A stretch of DNA of 64,000 nt from Nocardia altamirensis NBRC 108246 (GTDB lineage Bacteria > Actinomycetota > Actinomycetes > Mycobacteriales > Mycobacteriaceae): assembly GCF_001612685.1 (NCBI RefSeq), contig NZ_BDAY01000007.1, forward strand, positions 162,339 to 226,338. Direction: 5' to 3'. The stretch's first letter is position 1; the number at the start of each line of letters is the position of its first letter. Of the stretch, positions 48,943-57,823 are shown piece by piece. Position numbers and translations under genes: made by a program. Under the pieces are notes generated by a model, which saw only the letters and a program-made list of their open reading frames with translations, searched no databases and was not told the origin of the DNA.

Positions 48943-50646
48943 GTGAACGACAGCATGACCCAGCAGCCTCCCGACCGGTCGAGCTGGCGGGCCGACGACA
49001 CCACCAGTGGTGACGGCTTCTCCGCCCGCTTCGACGCCCTCTTCACCGTCGTCGGCAACCCTCCGGTGAAATCGGTACTGCGCGCGGCGAATGCGCGCGT
49101 CCGACCAGGCGCCAGGCCGATCACCGCGCAACGGATCAGCGACTGGCGCCGCGGCAATCGCGTACCGGCCACGTTCGACTCGGTGCGCCCCGTCCTGGAC
49201 GTGCTCATCTCGGAAGGCCGTCGCCGGGCCGCCGACGACCCGCGCATCGACAGGTCCCTGCTCGATCCGGCCCGCTGGCACGCCGAGTGGAAGGCGGCGC
49301 GAGCCGAGCCGGTCGTTGTCGACGCCAATCGACAGCCCTATTGTGGACTTTCCGCCTATCGAGCCGACGACGCCGAGCTGTTCTTCGGTCGCGACAAGGC
49401 GAGATTTCAACTGCACCAGCTTGTTTCGGCGGCGGAGGAGAGCGGTACGACGGCGCTGGTCCTGCTGCTCGGCACCCGAGGCGTCGGTAAATCGTCCCTG
49501 CTCGCCGCCGGGCTGCAAGCCGATCCGGGGCTGCGCACGCCGATCCGTATGACCCCGAACGACGATCCGGTGTTCACGCTGCACACGGCGCTCGCACGCA
49601 CAGCGTCGGCGGGTCGGCGACTGTTGCTGATCGATCAGGGCGAACGCCTGTACACCCTGTGCACCAGAGAGGAGCTGCGCAGGCAGTTCCTCGCCGAGCT
49701 TGCGGCGCTGGCCGCGCCGGATGCGCAACCGCCGACCACGATCGTCCTCGCGGTCGATACCGCGTATCTGCCTGAGCTGTCGCAGAACTCGTTGCTGATG
49801 ACGGCCGTGCGGAACCAGTCGATGGTGCTCGAACCGATGGGGGATCCGGAACTGCGCGAAGCCATCGTCCGGCCTGCCGCGTCCGCCGGGCTGCGGGTCG
49901 AGGACAGCTTGATCGAGATCCTGCTGCAGGATCTGACCATCCTCGATTCACAGAACACGGTTCGACTTGCCACGCTGTCGTATGTCCTTGCCGCGACATG
50001 GGAGAACCGGCGTGGTCGGACCTTGACGCTGGCCGCCTATCGCGAAACCGGCGGTGTGACAGGGGCGTTCGCGGATCGCTCCGAACTGCTCTGGTCCGGT
50101 CTGAGCGACTTCGAGCGTCAGGTGGTGCGCTATGTGATGACCGCGTTGACCATCGCCGGTCCGGCGGCTGTGTATTCCCACCCCGTTCCTGAGATCGTCT
50201 TGCTCGAGGAGTCCGAGGATCCGAGCTACACCGAAATCGTGCTGGCTCGGATGATCAAGGACCGGATCGTGGTGCGGCGCAACGCCGATATCGAACTCGT
50301 GCACGATCTGGTGCTGACCGCCTGGCCTCGGATGGTCGGCTGGCTCGCCGAGGAGAAGGAATTCGCACCGGCGCGGCAGCGGATCGAGGCGGACGCTCGG
50401 CATTGGGTGCGGGAGGACCGCCCAGACACCCTGTTGTACACCAGAACCCGACTCGAGGATGCCGCCGAACTGATCAGGCGACCGGGCTCGACGAACCGGC
50501 TGACCCGGGAGTTCGTCGCCGTATCGCTGGTTCGGCATCGCAAGCAGGTGCTCCGGCGCCGGGTGATCCTGGCGGCGGTTGTCCTGCTCGCGGTGTGCCT
50601 GCTCGTGCTGACGACCGTGGTCATCACGCTGCAGGTGGCCGGCTAG
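48943..50646 (+). CDS. Membrane-anchored STAND-type NTPase with N-terminal HTH-like domain
   Basis: 567 residues from GTG 48943; ATG 48955 is also possible. Residues about 35-100 look like an XRE-type helix-turn-helix (ITAQRISDWRRGNRVPATFDSV). CGLSAYRADDAELFFGRDKARF introduces an nSTAND1 NTPase: Walker A LLLGTRGVGKSSLL near 175 and Walker B RRLLLIDQGERLYTL near 225. A winged-helix-like part with VVRRNADIELVHDLVLTAWPRMVGWL near 450 is typical. The related large proteins continue into WD40 repeats; this one instead ends in a single hydrophobic helix (VILAAVVLLAVCLLVLTTVV) and stops. Expected to switch state on ATP binding and signal at the membrane. Trigger unknown. Confidence 0.8.
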   Translation: MNDSMTQQPPDRSSWRADDTTSGDGFSARFDALFTVVGNPPVKSVLRAANARVRPGARPITAQRISDWRRGNRVPATFDSVRPVLDVLISEGRRRAADDPRIDRSLLDPARWHAEWKAARAEPVVVDANRQPYCGLSAYRADDAELFFGRDKARFQLHQLVSAAEESGTTALVLLLGTRGVGKSSLLAAGLQADPGLRTPIRMTPNDDPVFTLHTALARTASAGRRLLLIDQGERLYTLCTREELRRQFLAELAALAAPDAQPPTTIVLAVDTAYLPELSQNSLLMTAVRNQSMVLEPMGDPELREAIVRPAASAGLRVEDSLIEILLQDLTILDSQNTVRLATLSYVLAATWENRRGRTLTLAAYRETGGVTGAFADRSELLWSGLSDFERQVVRYVMTALTIAGPAAVYSHPVPEIVLLEESEDPSYTEIVLARMIKDRIVVRRNADIELVHDLVLTAWPRMVGWLAEEKEFAPARQRIEADARHWVREDRPDTLLYTRTRLEDAAELIRRPGSTNRLTREFVAVSLVRHRKQVLRRRVILAAVVLLAVCLLVLTTVVITLQVAG

Positions 50647-50704
50647 CGCGGGTGAATTGGGTTTCCCTGCTGATTGTTCGGTCGTCGCTCGACTGTCGAC
50701 GGTG

Positions 50705-51256
50705 TCAGGCGTCCGCGATGGGCAGTTCGTATTCGCGGCGGACGCTGGTGCCGAGTTTGCCGATGTTGGCGCCGTAGATGTGGATCGAGATCACCGTCGA
50801 GGCGCCAGTGTTGCGGACCAGGTGGATGTCGCCGGGTGGGGCGAAGCCGCAGGCGGATCCCGCGTCGTTGACGACGTCGGCGACGACGACGAGACGGGCG
50901 GTGGGGCCCGCGCCGCGGAGCTCGAAGCGTTGTTCGGATTCGGCGCCCTCGTAGACGCCTGCGACACACCACGCGACGTGGTCGTGGATCGGCGTTTGCT
51001 GGCCGGGCCGCCAGACGATGGCCACCACCGAGAAGCTGCCGTCGGGTTCGGTGTGCACGAGGTGCTGCCGGTACCGGTTCGGGTCGCCCTCGCGGTATTC
51101 GACGGGCAGCAGGTCCGGCTGCTGGAGGAACCGCTCGAGCCGGTCGGCGACGAGTTGTGCGGCCTCGGTCGGCGGGCGTTCGAGCTGGACGACTTCCCGT
51201 ACCGCGCAGACGAGATCGGCGAGGGTCGAGGTGCTCAGGGTGCTGCTGGGGGACAT
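50705..51256 (-). CDS. Cysteine dioxygenase family protein
   Basis: 183 residues, about the normal size. The cupin iron site is visible as PIHDH (two His) and the third His in GDIHLVRN. RYRQHLVHTEPDGSFSVVAIVWRPGQQTPIHDH is characteristic of bacterial cysteine dioxygenases, which turn cysteine into cysteine sulfinate. The Cys of the Cys-Tyr crosslink in mammalian enzymes is not expected in this group. The LysR gene upstream on the same strand is the likely regulator. A 3-mercaptopropionate or other thiol substrate is possible. Confidence 0.85.
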   Translation of the reverse strand: MSPSSTLSTSTLADLVCAVREVVQLERPPTEAAQLVADRLERFLQQPDLLPVEYREGDPNRYRQHLVHTEPDGSFSVVAIVWRPGQQTPIHDHVAWCVAGVYEGAESEQRFELRGAGPTARLVVVADVVNDAGSACGFAPPGDIHLVRNTGASTVISIHIYGANIGKLGTSVRREYELPIADA

Positions 51257-51357
51257 GAGATCAGCATGCGACGCAGCAACTGTTGCGGTCTACTTAGACA
51301 TTCTTACCGATCTCAAAGTTCTGCTTATGGATGGAACATGTTGATGGGCAGGCGCTT

Positions 51358-52266
51358 TCATCGAGAACTCATCGCATTGGCGGCACTCTGGATGGCGTCC
51401 ATCATCAGCCGGGTGACCGGGATCTTCTGGTGGCCCGACAGCGTGTAGGCGGCCACCGTCCTCGAGTCGGCCGGAATCACCGGGCGGCTCACCACTTTCG
51501 GATGACGGATGAAGGACTGCACCATGTTCGGCATCATCGCGATGCCCGTCCCCTCGGCAACCAGGCTCTGCACGGCGAGGTTGTCGTCGGTGGTGAAGTC
51601 GATGTGCGGTGCGAAACCGGCCGCCGCGCACGATTCGATGAAATGGCTTCGGCAGCGCACACATCCCGCGATCCAGCGTTCGTCGGCCAGCTGCGCCAAC
51701 TCCACCGTGCGGCGCCGCGCCAGCGGATGTCCCTTGGGGAGCAGCACGATCAGCGGGTCGTCCAGCAATGAAACCTTGTACAGGTCATCGGCTTCCGGCT
51801 GTTCGGTCGGTGCGTCGTAGGTGAAGGCCAGCGTGATGTCGCAGTCTCCGCGGCGCAGTGCCTCGACCGAATCGGGTGGTTCCGCGTCGAACAATTCGAT
51901 CCGGATGCCGGGATGTTTCGATTTGATCGACGCCACTGCCGACGGAATCAGCGTCGCGCAGGCGCTGGGGAACGCGCAGACCCGCACCCGGCCGGATTTC
52001 AGTCTGGTGATGGCCGTCATCTGCTGCTGTGCCGCCGAGATCGTGCCGAGGATGTCGGCGGCGTGCTTGGCGAGCACCTCACCCGCGTCGGTCAGCCGCA
52101 GCCCTCTGCCGACCCGGACGAACAGCGGTGTGCCGACGGATCGTTCGAGCGCCTTCATCTGCTGGCTGATCGCGGGCTGGGTGTAGCCGAGTGCCCTGGC
52201 CGCGGCGGCGAAGGAACCGGTCCGCACCACCTCGTCGAAAACCCGGATGTGCCGTGAGTCGAACAT
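51358..52266 (-). CDS. LysR-family transcriptional regulator
   Basis: 302 residues from ATG 52266; an earlier ATG is in frame. The N-terminal winged helix reads IRVFDEVVRTGSFAAAARALGYTQPAISQQMKALE and the periplasmic-binding-like effector domain follows, both complete. It lies 101 bases upstream of the cysteine dioxygenase gene, whose expression it probably controls. The effector could be a sulphur amino acid. Confidence 0.9.
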   Translation of the reverse strand: MFDSRHIRVFDEVVRTGSFAAAARALGYTQPAISQQMKALERSVGTPLFVRVGRGLRLTDAGEVLAKHAADILGTISAAQQQMTAITRLKSGRVRVCAFPSACATLIPSAVASIKSKHPGIRIELFDAEPPDSVEALRRGDCDITLAFTYDAPTEQPEADDLYKVSLLDDPLIVLLPKGHPLARRRTVELAQLADERWIAGCVRCRSHFIESCAAAGFAPHIDFTTDDNLAVQSLVAEGTGIAMMPNMVQSFIRHPKVVSRPVIPADSRTVAAYTLSGHQKIPVTRLMMDAIQSAANAMSSR

Positions 52267-52338
52267 GGCCCAACCATAAGCATTTCTGTGGTGCCCCATA
52301 GCAATTCACGGCGGTCGGCCATGGGGCGCACGAGATCC

Positions 52339-53721
52339 TCACGGACGAGAGTTGATCAACACCGATACGCCGCCGGGAACGAGCGAGATGGTGCCGACCG
52401 AGACGCTCGGTACGTTTCCGGTGACGAGGTCGGGCTTGCCGTCGGCGTTGAAGTCGGCGGTGGCAATGGAATTGGTGCCGACGAACCATTGGGCGGCACG
52501 GTAGCCCTGCGGGCCGAGCAGGGTCGGTTGTGCTGCGCCGGTGGTGGTGTGGTTGGCGAAGACCGCCACGTCATAGCCTGGGAGCGGAAAAGCGTTGTTG
52601 GCGGCGATGTCCGCGGTGCCGTTGCCGTCGAAGTCTGCGATGGTGACTCCTTCGGTCACGGTGCCCATCGTGGCGTGTGCGGCGGTAACCTCGCCGATCA
52701 GGTCGGTGCCGACGTCGGCGCCGAATTCCGCGGTGGTTGCGCCGGGTTCGGTTCGGTTGAGCCGCACCGTGATTCCTCCGGTGGTGCGAGCCGCGACCAG
52801 ATCCAGCCGACCGTCGGAGTCGATGTCGCCGAGTTCGACGCCGGTGGTCGTGACGACCCACTCCTCGCTCATGATGAAGGTCGGGCGGGCGGTGCCGGGT
52901 GGCGTGGTGTTCACCAGGACCGCCACGTTGCTGGATCCGGTGTGGGAGGCGAGCACGTCGACGCGGCCGTCATTGTTCACGTCACCGACCGTGAGTCCCT
53001 CGGCCACCAGGCCGCCCAGGAACTGTTCCGGGCCGGCGAACGTCAGTGGTCCGCCGGGTGCGGTGGTGTTGAGCAGGACCGAAACCCCCAGCGACAGTGG
53101 AACTCCGGCATCCCCACTGACCAGATCGACTCGTCCGTCGGAGTTGATGTCGGCGGCACGGACGAGTGTCGGTGCCACGCCGGTCGCGAAGGTGACCGGC
53201 GCGGTGAAGCTGACAACCGGCGACCCCTCAGGTGTCGTGTTGCGCAGCACCGAGATGCCGTTGGCGCCGAGATCGCCGATATTGGCGGCAATGATCTCGG
53301 GTGCGCCGTCGCCGTCGAGATCAGCGACGTCAACCCCGGTAGGCGCCACGCCGGCCTGGTAGCTTTCGGCACGGGCGAAGGTCGGCGTCGGCGCTCCGTC
53401 GGGAGTGGTGTTCAGCAGAACGGAGATACCGGCCAACCCCGGCACGGTCAGACCGGCGAGTGTCGCGGACACGGAGTTCGCGGTGACGACGTCTGGGCGG
53501 CCGTCACGGTTGACGTCGCCGGTATCGACGAGCCACGGCACGGTGCCGACATCGAAGTAGTACGGACCTGCGAATCCGGTAGCGCCCGTGGCGGATCCGG
53601 ACGGTGGTGCGGCGACGGCGCCGGGCGCTGCGAATGCTACCGAGACCGCGATCGCCGACGCGATCGGCCAGAATCCCCTGCGCCCCGCATCCCGGGTGCG
53701 CTCGATGTAATCGATGATGAT
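52339..53721 (-). CDS. Secreted FG-GAP/VCBS repeat protein, non-canonical start
   Basis: 460 residues if translation begins at ATC 53721. A signal peptide is clear (RRGFWPIASAIAVSVAFAAPGAVAA). About seven repeats follow, each with a calcium-type loop: DVNRDGRPD, DLDGDGAPE, DINSDGRVD, DVNNDGRVD, DIDSDGRLD, DFDGNGTAD and DFNADGKPD. They form an integrin-like beta-propeller. Such proteins act outside the cell in adhesion or as scaffolds. Oddity: in this frame there is no ATG, GTG or TTG between the ribosome site and the signal peptide. AGGAGAAAGG lies directly before ATTCG-ATC-ATC-ATC, so either ATC/ATT initiates or the start was lost by mutation or sequencing error. Confidence 0.8.
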   Translation of the reverse strand: MIIDYIERTRDAGRRGFWPIASAIAVSVAFAAPGAVAAPPSGSATGATGFAGPYYFDVGTVPWLVDTGDVNRDGRPDVVTANSVSATLAGLTVPGLAGISVLLNTTPDGAPTPTFARAESYQAGVAPTGVDVADLDGDGAPEIIAANIGDLGANGISVLRNTTPEGSPVVSFTAPVTFATGVAPTLVRAADINSDGRVDLVSGDAGVPLSLGVSVLLNTTAPGGPLTFAGPEQFLGGLVAEGLTVGDVNNDGRVDVLASHTGSSNVAVLVNTTPPGTARPTFIMSEEWVVTTTGVELGDIDSDGRLDLVAARTTGGITVRLNRTEPGATTAEFGADVGTDLIGEVTAAHATMGTVTEGVTIADFDGNGTADIAANNAFPLPGYDVAVFANHTTTGAAQPTLLGPQGYRAAQWFVGTNSIATADFNADGKPDLVTGNVPSVSVGTISLVPGGVSVLINSRP

Positions 53722-53992
53722 CGAATCCTTTCTCCTGGAGATCCGAGACCGCCCGGGCCGTCGGTGACATCCACCCTTCAGCTGTCTCGGACAATCGGAT
53801 TCTAGGGAGCGGATCGGCGCCAGAAACGGCCTCACATCGCTGTTCGTCCCTGTTGGCCGGAAAAGCGCATCATGTGGCTGACCGTGCGAATCGCCGCGAA
53901 CGCTGACCACGCTTGGGTCATTTTCCGACGTCTCAGAAGCAACGTTGATACATTGCGCCAACCAGGGCGGCAACGGCTTCGATGGGGATGCG

Positions 53993-55087
53993 GTGCACGT
54001 GTTCGATTGGGATCTTGTTCGCAGCACATCCAGCGTGCATGTGCTGATGCAGCTGGCGGCCGAGCGCGGCATGTCCGCCGCGGCCTGCCTGTCGGGTACG
54101 ACGCTGGCACCGGAGGCCGTGATCGACCCGAACGCGGAAGTCTCGGCGCGGGAAGAACTTCGGGTGCTACGCAACCTGCTCGCGCGGTTCGGTGACGAGC
54201 CGGGGCTCGGGGTCGAGACCGGGCGCCGATACCACCTTTCGCTGTACGGGCCATGGGGCCTGGCCCTGCTCAGCAGCCGCACGCTGCGGGACGCGGTCGA
54301 GGTGGCGTTGCGCTATGTGGACCTGGCGTTTGCCTTCGGGCGACTCGACTTCGACGAATCCGATGAGCTGGCCAGGATTCGTTTCGACGACTCGGAGATT
54401 CCGGAGGACCTGCGCTCCTTCCTCACCGAACGGATCATGGCCGGCATCCACACCATCGGTCAGGACATGTTCGCCACCGGCCTGCCGATGGCCGCGGTGC
54501 GGTTCCGGCATCCCGCACCTGCCGACACCGCGCGCCACCGTGCGGTGTTCGGGTTCGAACCCGAATTCTCCTCGGACATCAACGAACTCGCCTTCGACGC
54601 AGGTTATCTCGATATGGCCTTGCCGCAAGCCAACGAATGGGCTCGCGCCACCTGCGAACAACTCTGCCGGGATCTGCTCAGCACCCGCCGCGCCCGGATG
54701 GGGGTCGCCGGGTCCGTTCGTGATCTGTTGGTGCGCAACCCCGGTCAGCTTCCCGATCAACTGACCGTCGCCACGCTGCTGTTCATGAGCCCGCGCACGC
54801 TGTCGCGACGCTTACGTGACGAGGGCACCTCGTTTCGTTCGCTCGTCGAGGAGGTGCGGCAGGTGATGTCCGAAGAACTGCTCACCCGCACCGACATGAC
54901 CACCGAGCAGGTGGCGGCACGACTCGGATATGCGGAGTCCGCTTCGTTCATTCGCGCGTTCCGACGCTGGAAGGGCTGTCCGCCGCAGGAGTTTCGCGGC
55001 CGTGAGTTGGCTGCGCGGACGCCGGTACGGCGGGAGCTGATCGCGGTCCCGAATACCGGCAACGTGATGAGCGGTTCGCTGCGATAG
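53993..55087 (+). CDS. AraC-family regulator with arabinose-binding-like N-terminal domain (OruR/MmsR type)
   Basis: 364 residues from GTG 53993 (GGGGATGC upstream); TTG 53945 is less likely. Residues about 20-210 are the AraC_binding_2-type domain (LGVETGRRYHLSLYGPWGLALLSS). The C-terminal 100 residues hold two helix-turn-helices (LTVATLLFMSPRTLSRRLRDEG and MTTEQVAARLGYAESASFIRAFRRWKG). Orphan regulator, divergent from the FG-GAP gene. Inducer unknown. Confidence 0.88.
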   Translation: MHVFDWDLVRSTSSVHVLMQLAAERGMSAAACLSGTTLAPEAVIDPNAEVSAREELRVLRNLLARFGDEPGLGVETGRRYHLSLYGPWGLALLSSRTLRDAVEVALRYVDLAFAFGRLDFDESDELARIRFDDSEIPEDLRSFLTERIMAGIHTIGQDMFATGLPMAAVRFRHPAPADTARHRAVFGFEPEFSSDINELAFDAGYLDMALPQANEWARATCEQLCRDLLSTRRARMGVAGSVRDLLVRNPGQLPDQLTVATLLFMSPRTLSRRLRDEGTSFRSLVEEVRQVMSEELLTRTDMTTEQVAARLGYAESASFIRAFRRWKGCPPQEFRGRELAARTPVRRELIAVPNTGNVMSGSLR

Positions 55088-55206
55088 CGGCCGAGCGCCA
55101 CAGCTGTGCACGGCCTACCGGACGCGCGGCCTCGGGTTGTTGTCTGTCAGCGGGCATACGCTTGTCACGACAATGGGGCCGGCGTCCAAAGCGGAGAGGG
55201 GAATCG

Positions 55207-56205
55207 GTGGGCCTGAGCGAGGTGGAGCAGGTCGCGATCGCTCGCGGCGATGAAGTCGTGTTCGGGGAGCTGGTTGCGCCGTTGCATGGACAGCTCCATG
55301 CCCATTGCTACCGCATGCTCGGTTCGGTGCATGACGCCGACGATGCGATGCAGGACGTCTTGCTTCGAGCGTGGCAGGGGCTGGCGGGGTTTCACGGTCG
55401 TAGCTCGTTGCGCACGTGGATGTATCGGATCGCGACGAACGTCTGTCTGACCATGATCGAGCGGGGCAAGCGGCGGGTGCTGCCGATGGAGTACCCGTCC
55501 TGGCTCGATCAGGATTTCGCCGACAGTGCGATGCCGACGGAATCGGCGTGGTTGGAGCCGTATCCGAATACCGCCGACGAGGCAGGGCCGGAACCGAGGT
55601 ATGAGCGGCGGGAGAGTTTGGAGCTCGCCTTCGTCGCCGCGATCCAGCATCTGCCGGGAAACGAGCGGGCCGCACTGCTGCTGTGCGAGGTGGTCGGCTA
55701 CTCCGCCCGTGAGGTCGCCGAGTTGATGGAAGTCACGGTGCCCGCGGTGAACAGCGCGCTGCAACGCGCCCGCCGCTTGGTCGGCGAGCGCGTGCCTGAG
55801 CAGAGTCAGCAGACCGCATTGCGGGCGCTCGGGGACGCGCGCGTTCGTGAGCTGGTCGATCGTTACGCTTCCGCGCTGGAGCGGGCTGATCTGGATGCGC
55901 TGATCGGCATGCTGACCGACGGCGCGACGTGGTCGATGCCGCCCTTCCCTGCCTGGTACCGCGGTCGGAGTTCGATCACCGCCTTTCTGGTGGCAGGTCC
56001 GCTGCACGGTCGGTGGCGGCACCTGCCGACGTGGGCGAACGGGCAGCCCGCACTGGGTTGCTATGAGTGGAATGCGGAGCGCGGCGCCTATGTGGGCACC
56101 GTGCTCGACGTGCTCACCGTGCAAGGGGATCGCATTGCGGCGGTGACCGCGTTCGTCGATCCGGCGATCATCGCGCGCTTCGGGCTGCCTGCCGTGTTGG
56201 CCTAG
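55207..56205 (+). CDS. ECF sigma factor with C-terminal SnoaL-like domain
   Basis: 332 residues from GTG 55207 behind GAGAGGGG. Region 2 (YRMLGSVHDADDAMQDVLLRAWQGL) and region 4 (LPGNERAALLLCEVVGYSAREVAELMEVTVPAVNSALQRAR) are complete. The last 130 residues are an NTF2/SnoaL-like domain (MPPFPAWYRGRSSITAFL), as in the TIGR02960/SigG-SigJ type ECF factors that carry their own control domain instead of an anti-sigma factor. The stop TAG shares CTAG (56202-56205) with the stop of the convergent MFS gene. Confidence 0.9.
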   Translation: MGLSEVEQVAIARGDEVVFGELVAPLHGQLHAHCYRMLGSVHDADDAMQDVLLRAWQGLAGFHGRSSLRTWMYRIATNVCLTMIERGKRRVLPMEYPSWLDQDFADSAMPTESAWLEPYPNTADEAGPEPRYERRESLELAFVAAIQHLPGNERAALLLCEVVGYSAREVAELMEVTVPAVNSALQRARRLVGERVPEQSQQTALRALGDARVRELVDRYASALERADLDALIGMLTDGATWSMPPFPAWYRGRSSITAFLVAGPLHGRWRHLPTWANGQPALGCYEWNAERGAYVGTVLDVLTVQGDRIAAVTAFVDPAIIARFGLPAVLA

Positions 56206-57608
56206 GTTCGTAGCGCGGCCGGGTCCGGCGAAGCGGTGTCGGAGTGGGCTTTTCGGGTGACCGCAAGTGCCACCATGGCAGCGGCTAGGGCCAGGGCAGC
56301 ACAGACGACCATCGCAGGAGCGAAGCCATCCAGAAAGAAGGACGGCGACGTATAGCCACCCAAAGTGCTGAAAACCGCGACAAGCAGCGCGACTCCGACC
56401 GCCCCGCCGAATTCCTGGGTCATGCTGTTCGCGCCCGAGGCCTTGCCGATGGCGCTCGGCGCGACGGCGCCGAGCACAACGTTCTGTACCACCGGAATCG
56501 CCAAGGAGGCACCGATTCCCGTCACCGCAAGCGGCACGGCCAGGCTCAGGTAGGACAGGTCGGGGGATGCGATCAACGCAATCCAGAGCAATCCAACGGC
56601 ATTGATCGCCAACCCTGTGCACAGCACTGAGCGGTCGCCGACGCGTTCGGCGAGAAGACCTGCCAGCGGGGCGATTACGAGCAGCGGGGCGGTCCACACC
56701 ACCAGTCGGATACCCGCTTCGAGCGGCGTGTAGCCGAGACCGACCTGCATCAGCTGTGCGAGGAAGAACACCGAGCCGTACAGCGCGGCGAAGAGCAGCA
56801 CGCCGACCACGGTGCCCACCGAAAAGTCCCTGGATCGAAAGAGATTCATCGGGAGCATCGGAGTCGCCGCACGGAACTGCCAGCCGATGAACACGAGCAC
56901 AAGTACCACGCCGACGCTCGCTGCCACGAGTATCTCGGGACTGGTCCAGCCGATGTCGTTGCCGCGGATGAGCGTCCACACCAGTCCGATCACGCCCGCG
57001 GTCACCAGCACCGCTCCTCGGACGTCGAGAGCCACACCGGGGCCATGGCTTTCGGCGACGCGGCGATGGACCACCACGATCAGCACTGCTGCGATCGGCA
57101 CGTTGACCCAGAAGATCGCCTGCCAATTGACCAGGTGCGTAAGGATTCCGCCGAGGAGCGGGCCACCGATGGTCGCGAGGCCGGTCAATCCCTCGAACAT
57201 CCCCAACGCGCGGCCACGGCTTTCGGCGGGAAAGCTCGAGCTGAGCAAGGCCACCGCCAACGGCATGACGAGCGCCGCGCCTGCCCCCTGCACGCCGCGT
57301 GCGGCGATCAGCCACCCGATGGTCGGCGACAGCGCGCAACCCGCGGAGGAGAGGGCGAACACGGTCAGTCCGATGCTGAAGACGCGCCGCCGCCCGAACT
57401 GGTCGCCGAGCGCCGCGCCGGTCATCAGGAGACCGGCGAAGCTCAGGCCGTATGCGGTGACGGTCCACTGCAACAGACCGATCGAGACCTGCAGATCCGA
57501 CTGCATCGTCGTCAGCGCCGTCGACACGATCAGCAGATCGAGCGCGACCATGATGGAAGCGATCGCGGTGACACCGAGGACCCAGCGCTGCGTGGCGGTC
57601 ATACCCAT
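56202..57608 (-). CDS. MFS drug-type exporter (DHA2-like)
   Basis: 468 residues, about 14 membrane helices. Helix 1 is ASIMVALDLLIVSTALTTM and the loop motif is ALGDQFGRRRVF, as in DHA2 antiporters. ATG 57608 overlaps the stop of a 20-codon upstream ORF (TGATG), so its translation is coupled to that leader. The promoter region holds a perfect palindrome, implying a repressor, but no TetR/MarR gene is adjacent. The substrate is probably a drug-like compound. Confidence 0.9.
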   Translation of the reverse strand: MGMTATQRWVLGVTAIASIMVALDLLIVSTALTTMQSDLQVSIGLLQWTVTAYGLSFAGLLMTGAALGDQFGRRRVFSIGLTVFALSSAGCALSPTIGWLIAARGVQGAGAALVMPLAVALLSSSFPAESRGRALGMFEGLTGLATIGGPLLGGILTHLVNWQAIFWVNVPIAAVLIVVVHRRVAESHGPGVALDVRGAVLVTAGVIGLVWTLIRGNDIGWTSPEILVAASVGVVLVLVFIGWQFRAATPMLPMNLFRSRDFSVGTVVGVLLFAALYGSVFFLAQLMQVGLGYTPLEAGIRLVVWTAPLLVIAPLAGLLAERVGDRSVLCTGLAINAVGLLWIALIASPDLSYLSLAVPLAVTGIGASLAIPVVQNVVLGAVAPSAIGKASGANSMTQEFGGAVGVALLVAVFSTLGGYTSPSFFLDGFAPAMVVCAALALAAAMVALAVTRKAHSDTASPDPAALRT

Positions 57609-57670
57609 CAGCCGACCTCCGCGCGATCGCTCGGCTTCGCGGTCGCTCGTCGTCGCGAGGTGTGTTCCAT
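57608..57670 (-). CDS. 20-aa upstream ORF coupled to the MFS gene
   Basis: Begins MEHTSRRRATAKPSDRAEVG. AAAGGAG eight bases before ATG 57670 is the best ribosome site in the locus, and the TGA overlaps the MFS ATG by one base. The MFS gene itself has no good site, so the exporter probably depends on ribosomes finishing this peptide. Three consecutive Arg codons (CGA CGA CGA) might allow pausing. Rejecting it would leave the MFS without a ribosome site. Confidence 0.6.
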   Translation of the reverse strand: MEHTSRRRATAKPSDRAEVG

Positions 57671-57698
57671 GGTCGTGGCTCCTTTGCAGGTCGGTTCA

Positions 57699-57714
57699 TG
57701 TGGGAGCGCCCACA
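57699..57714. promoter_or_regulatory. Perfect palindrome in the MFS promoter
   Basis: TGTGGG-AGCG-CCCACA, a 6-bp perfect inverted repeat 28 bases upstream of the leader-ORF start, between the divergent MFS and SMP-30 genes. A likely operator for either. Confidence 0.5.
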
Positions 57715-57823
57715 CCAATAGAGACCCGCAAGGCACCCTCAACTCAGCAACACGTGCCGCGGGCGATGAGTTTCCGACCCACACGACGTCTGTACAACTA
57801 CACCGAAGAAAGGCAGGCTGCCC

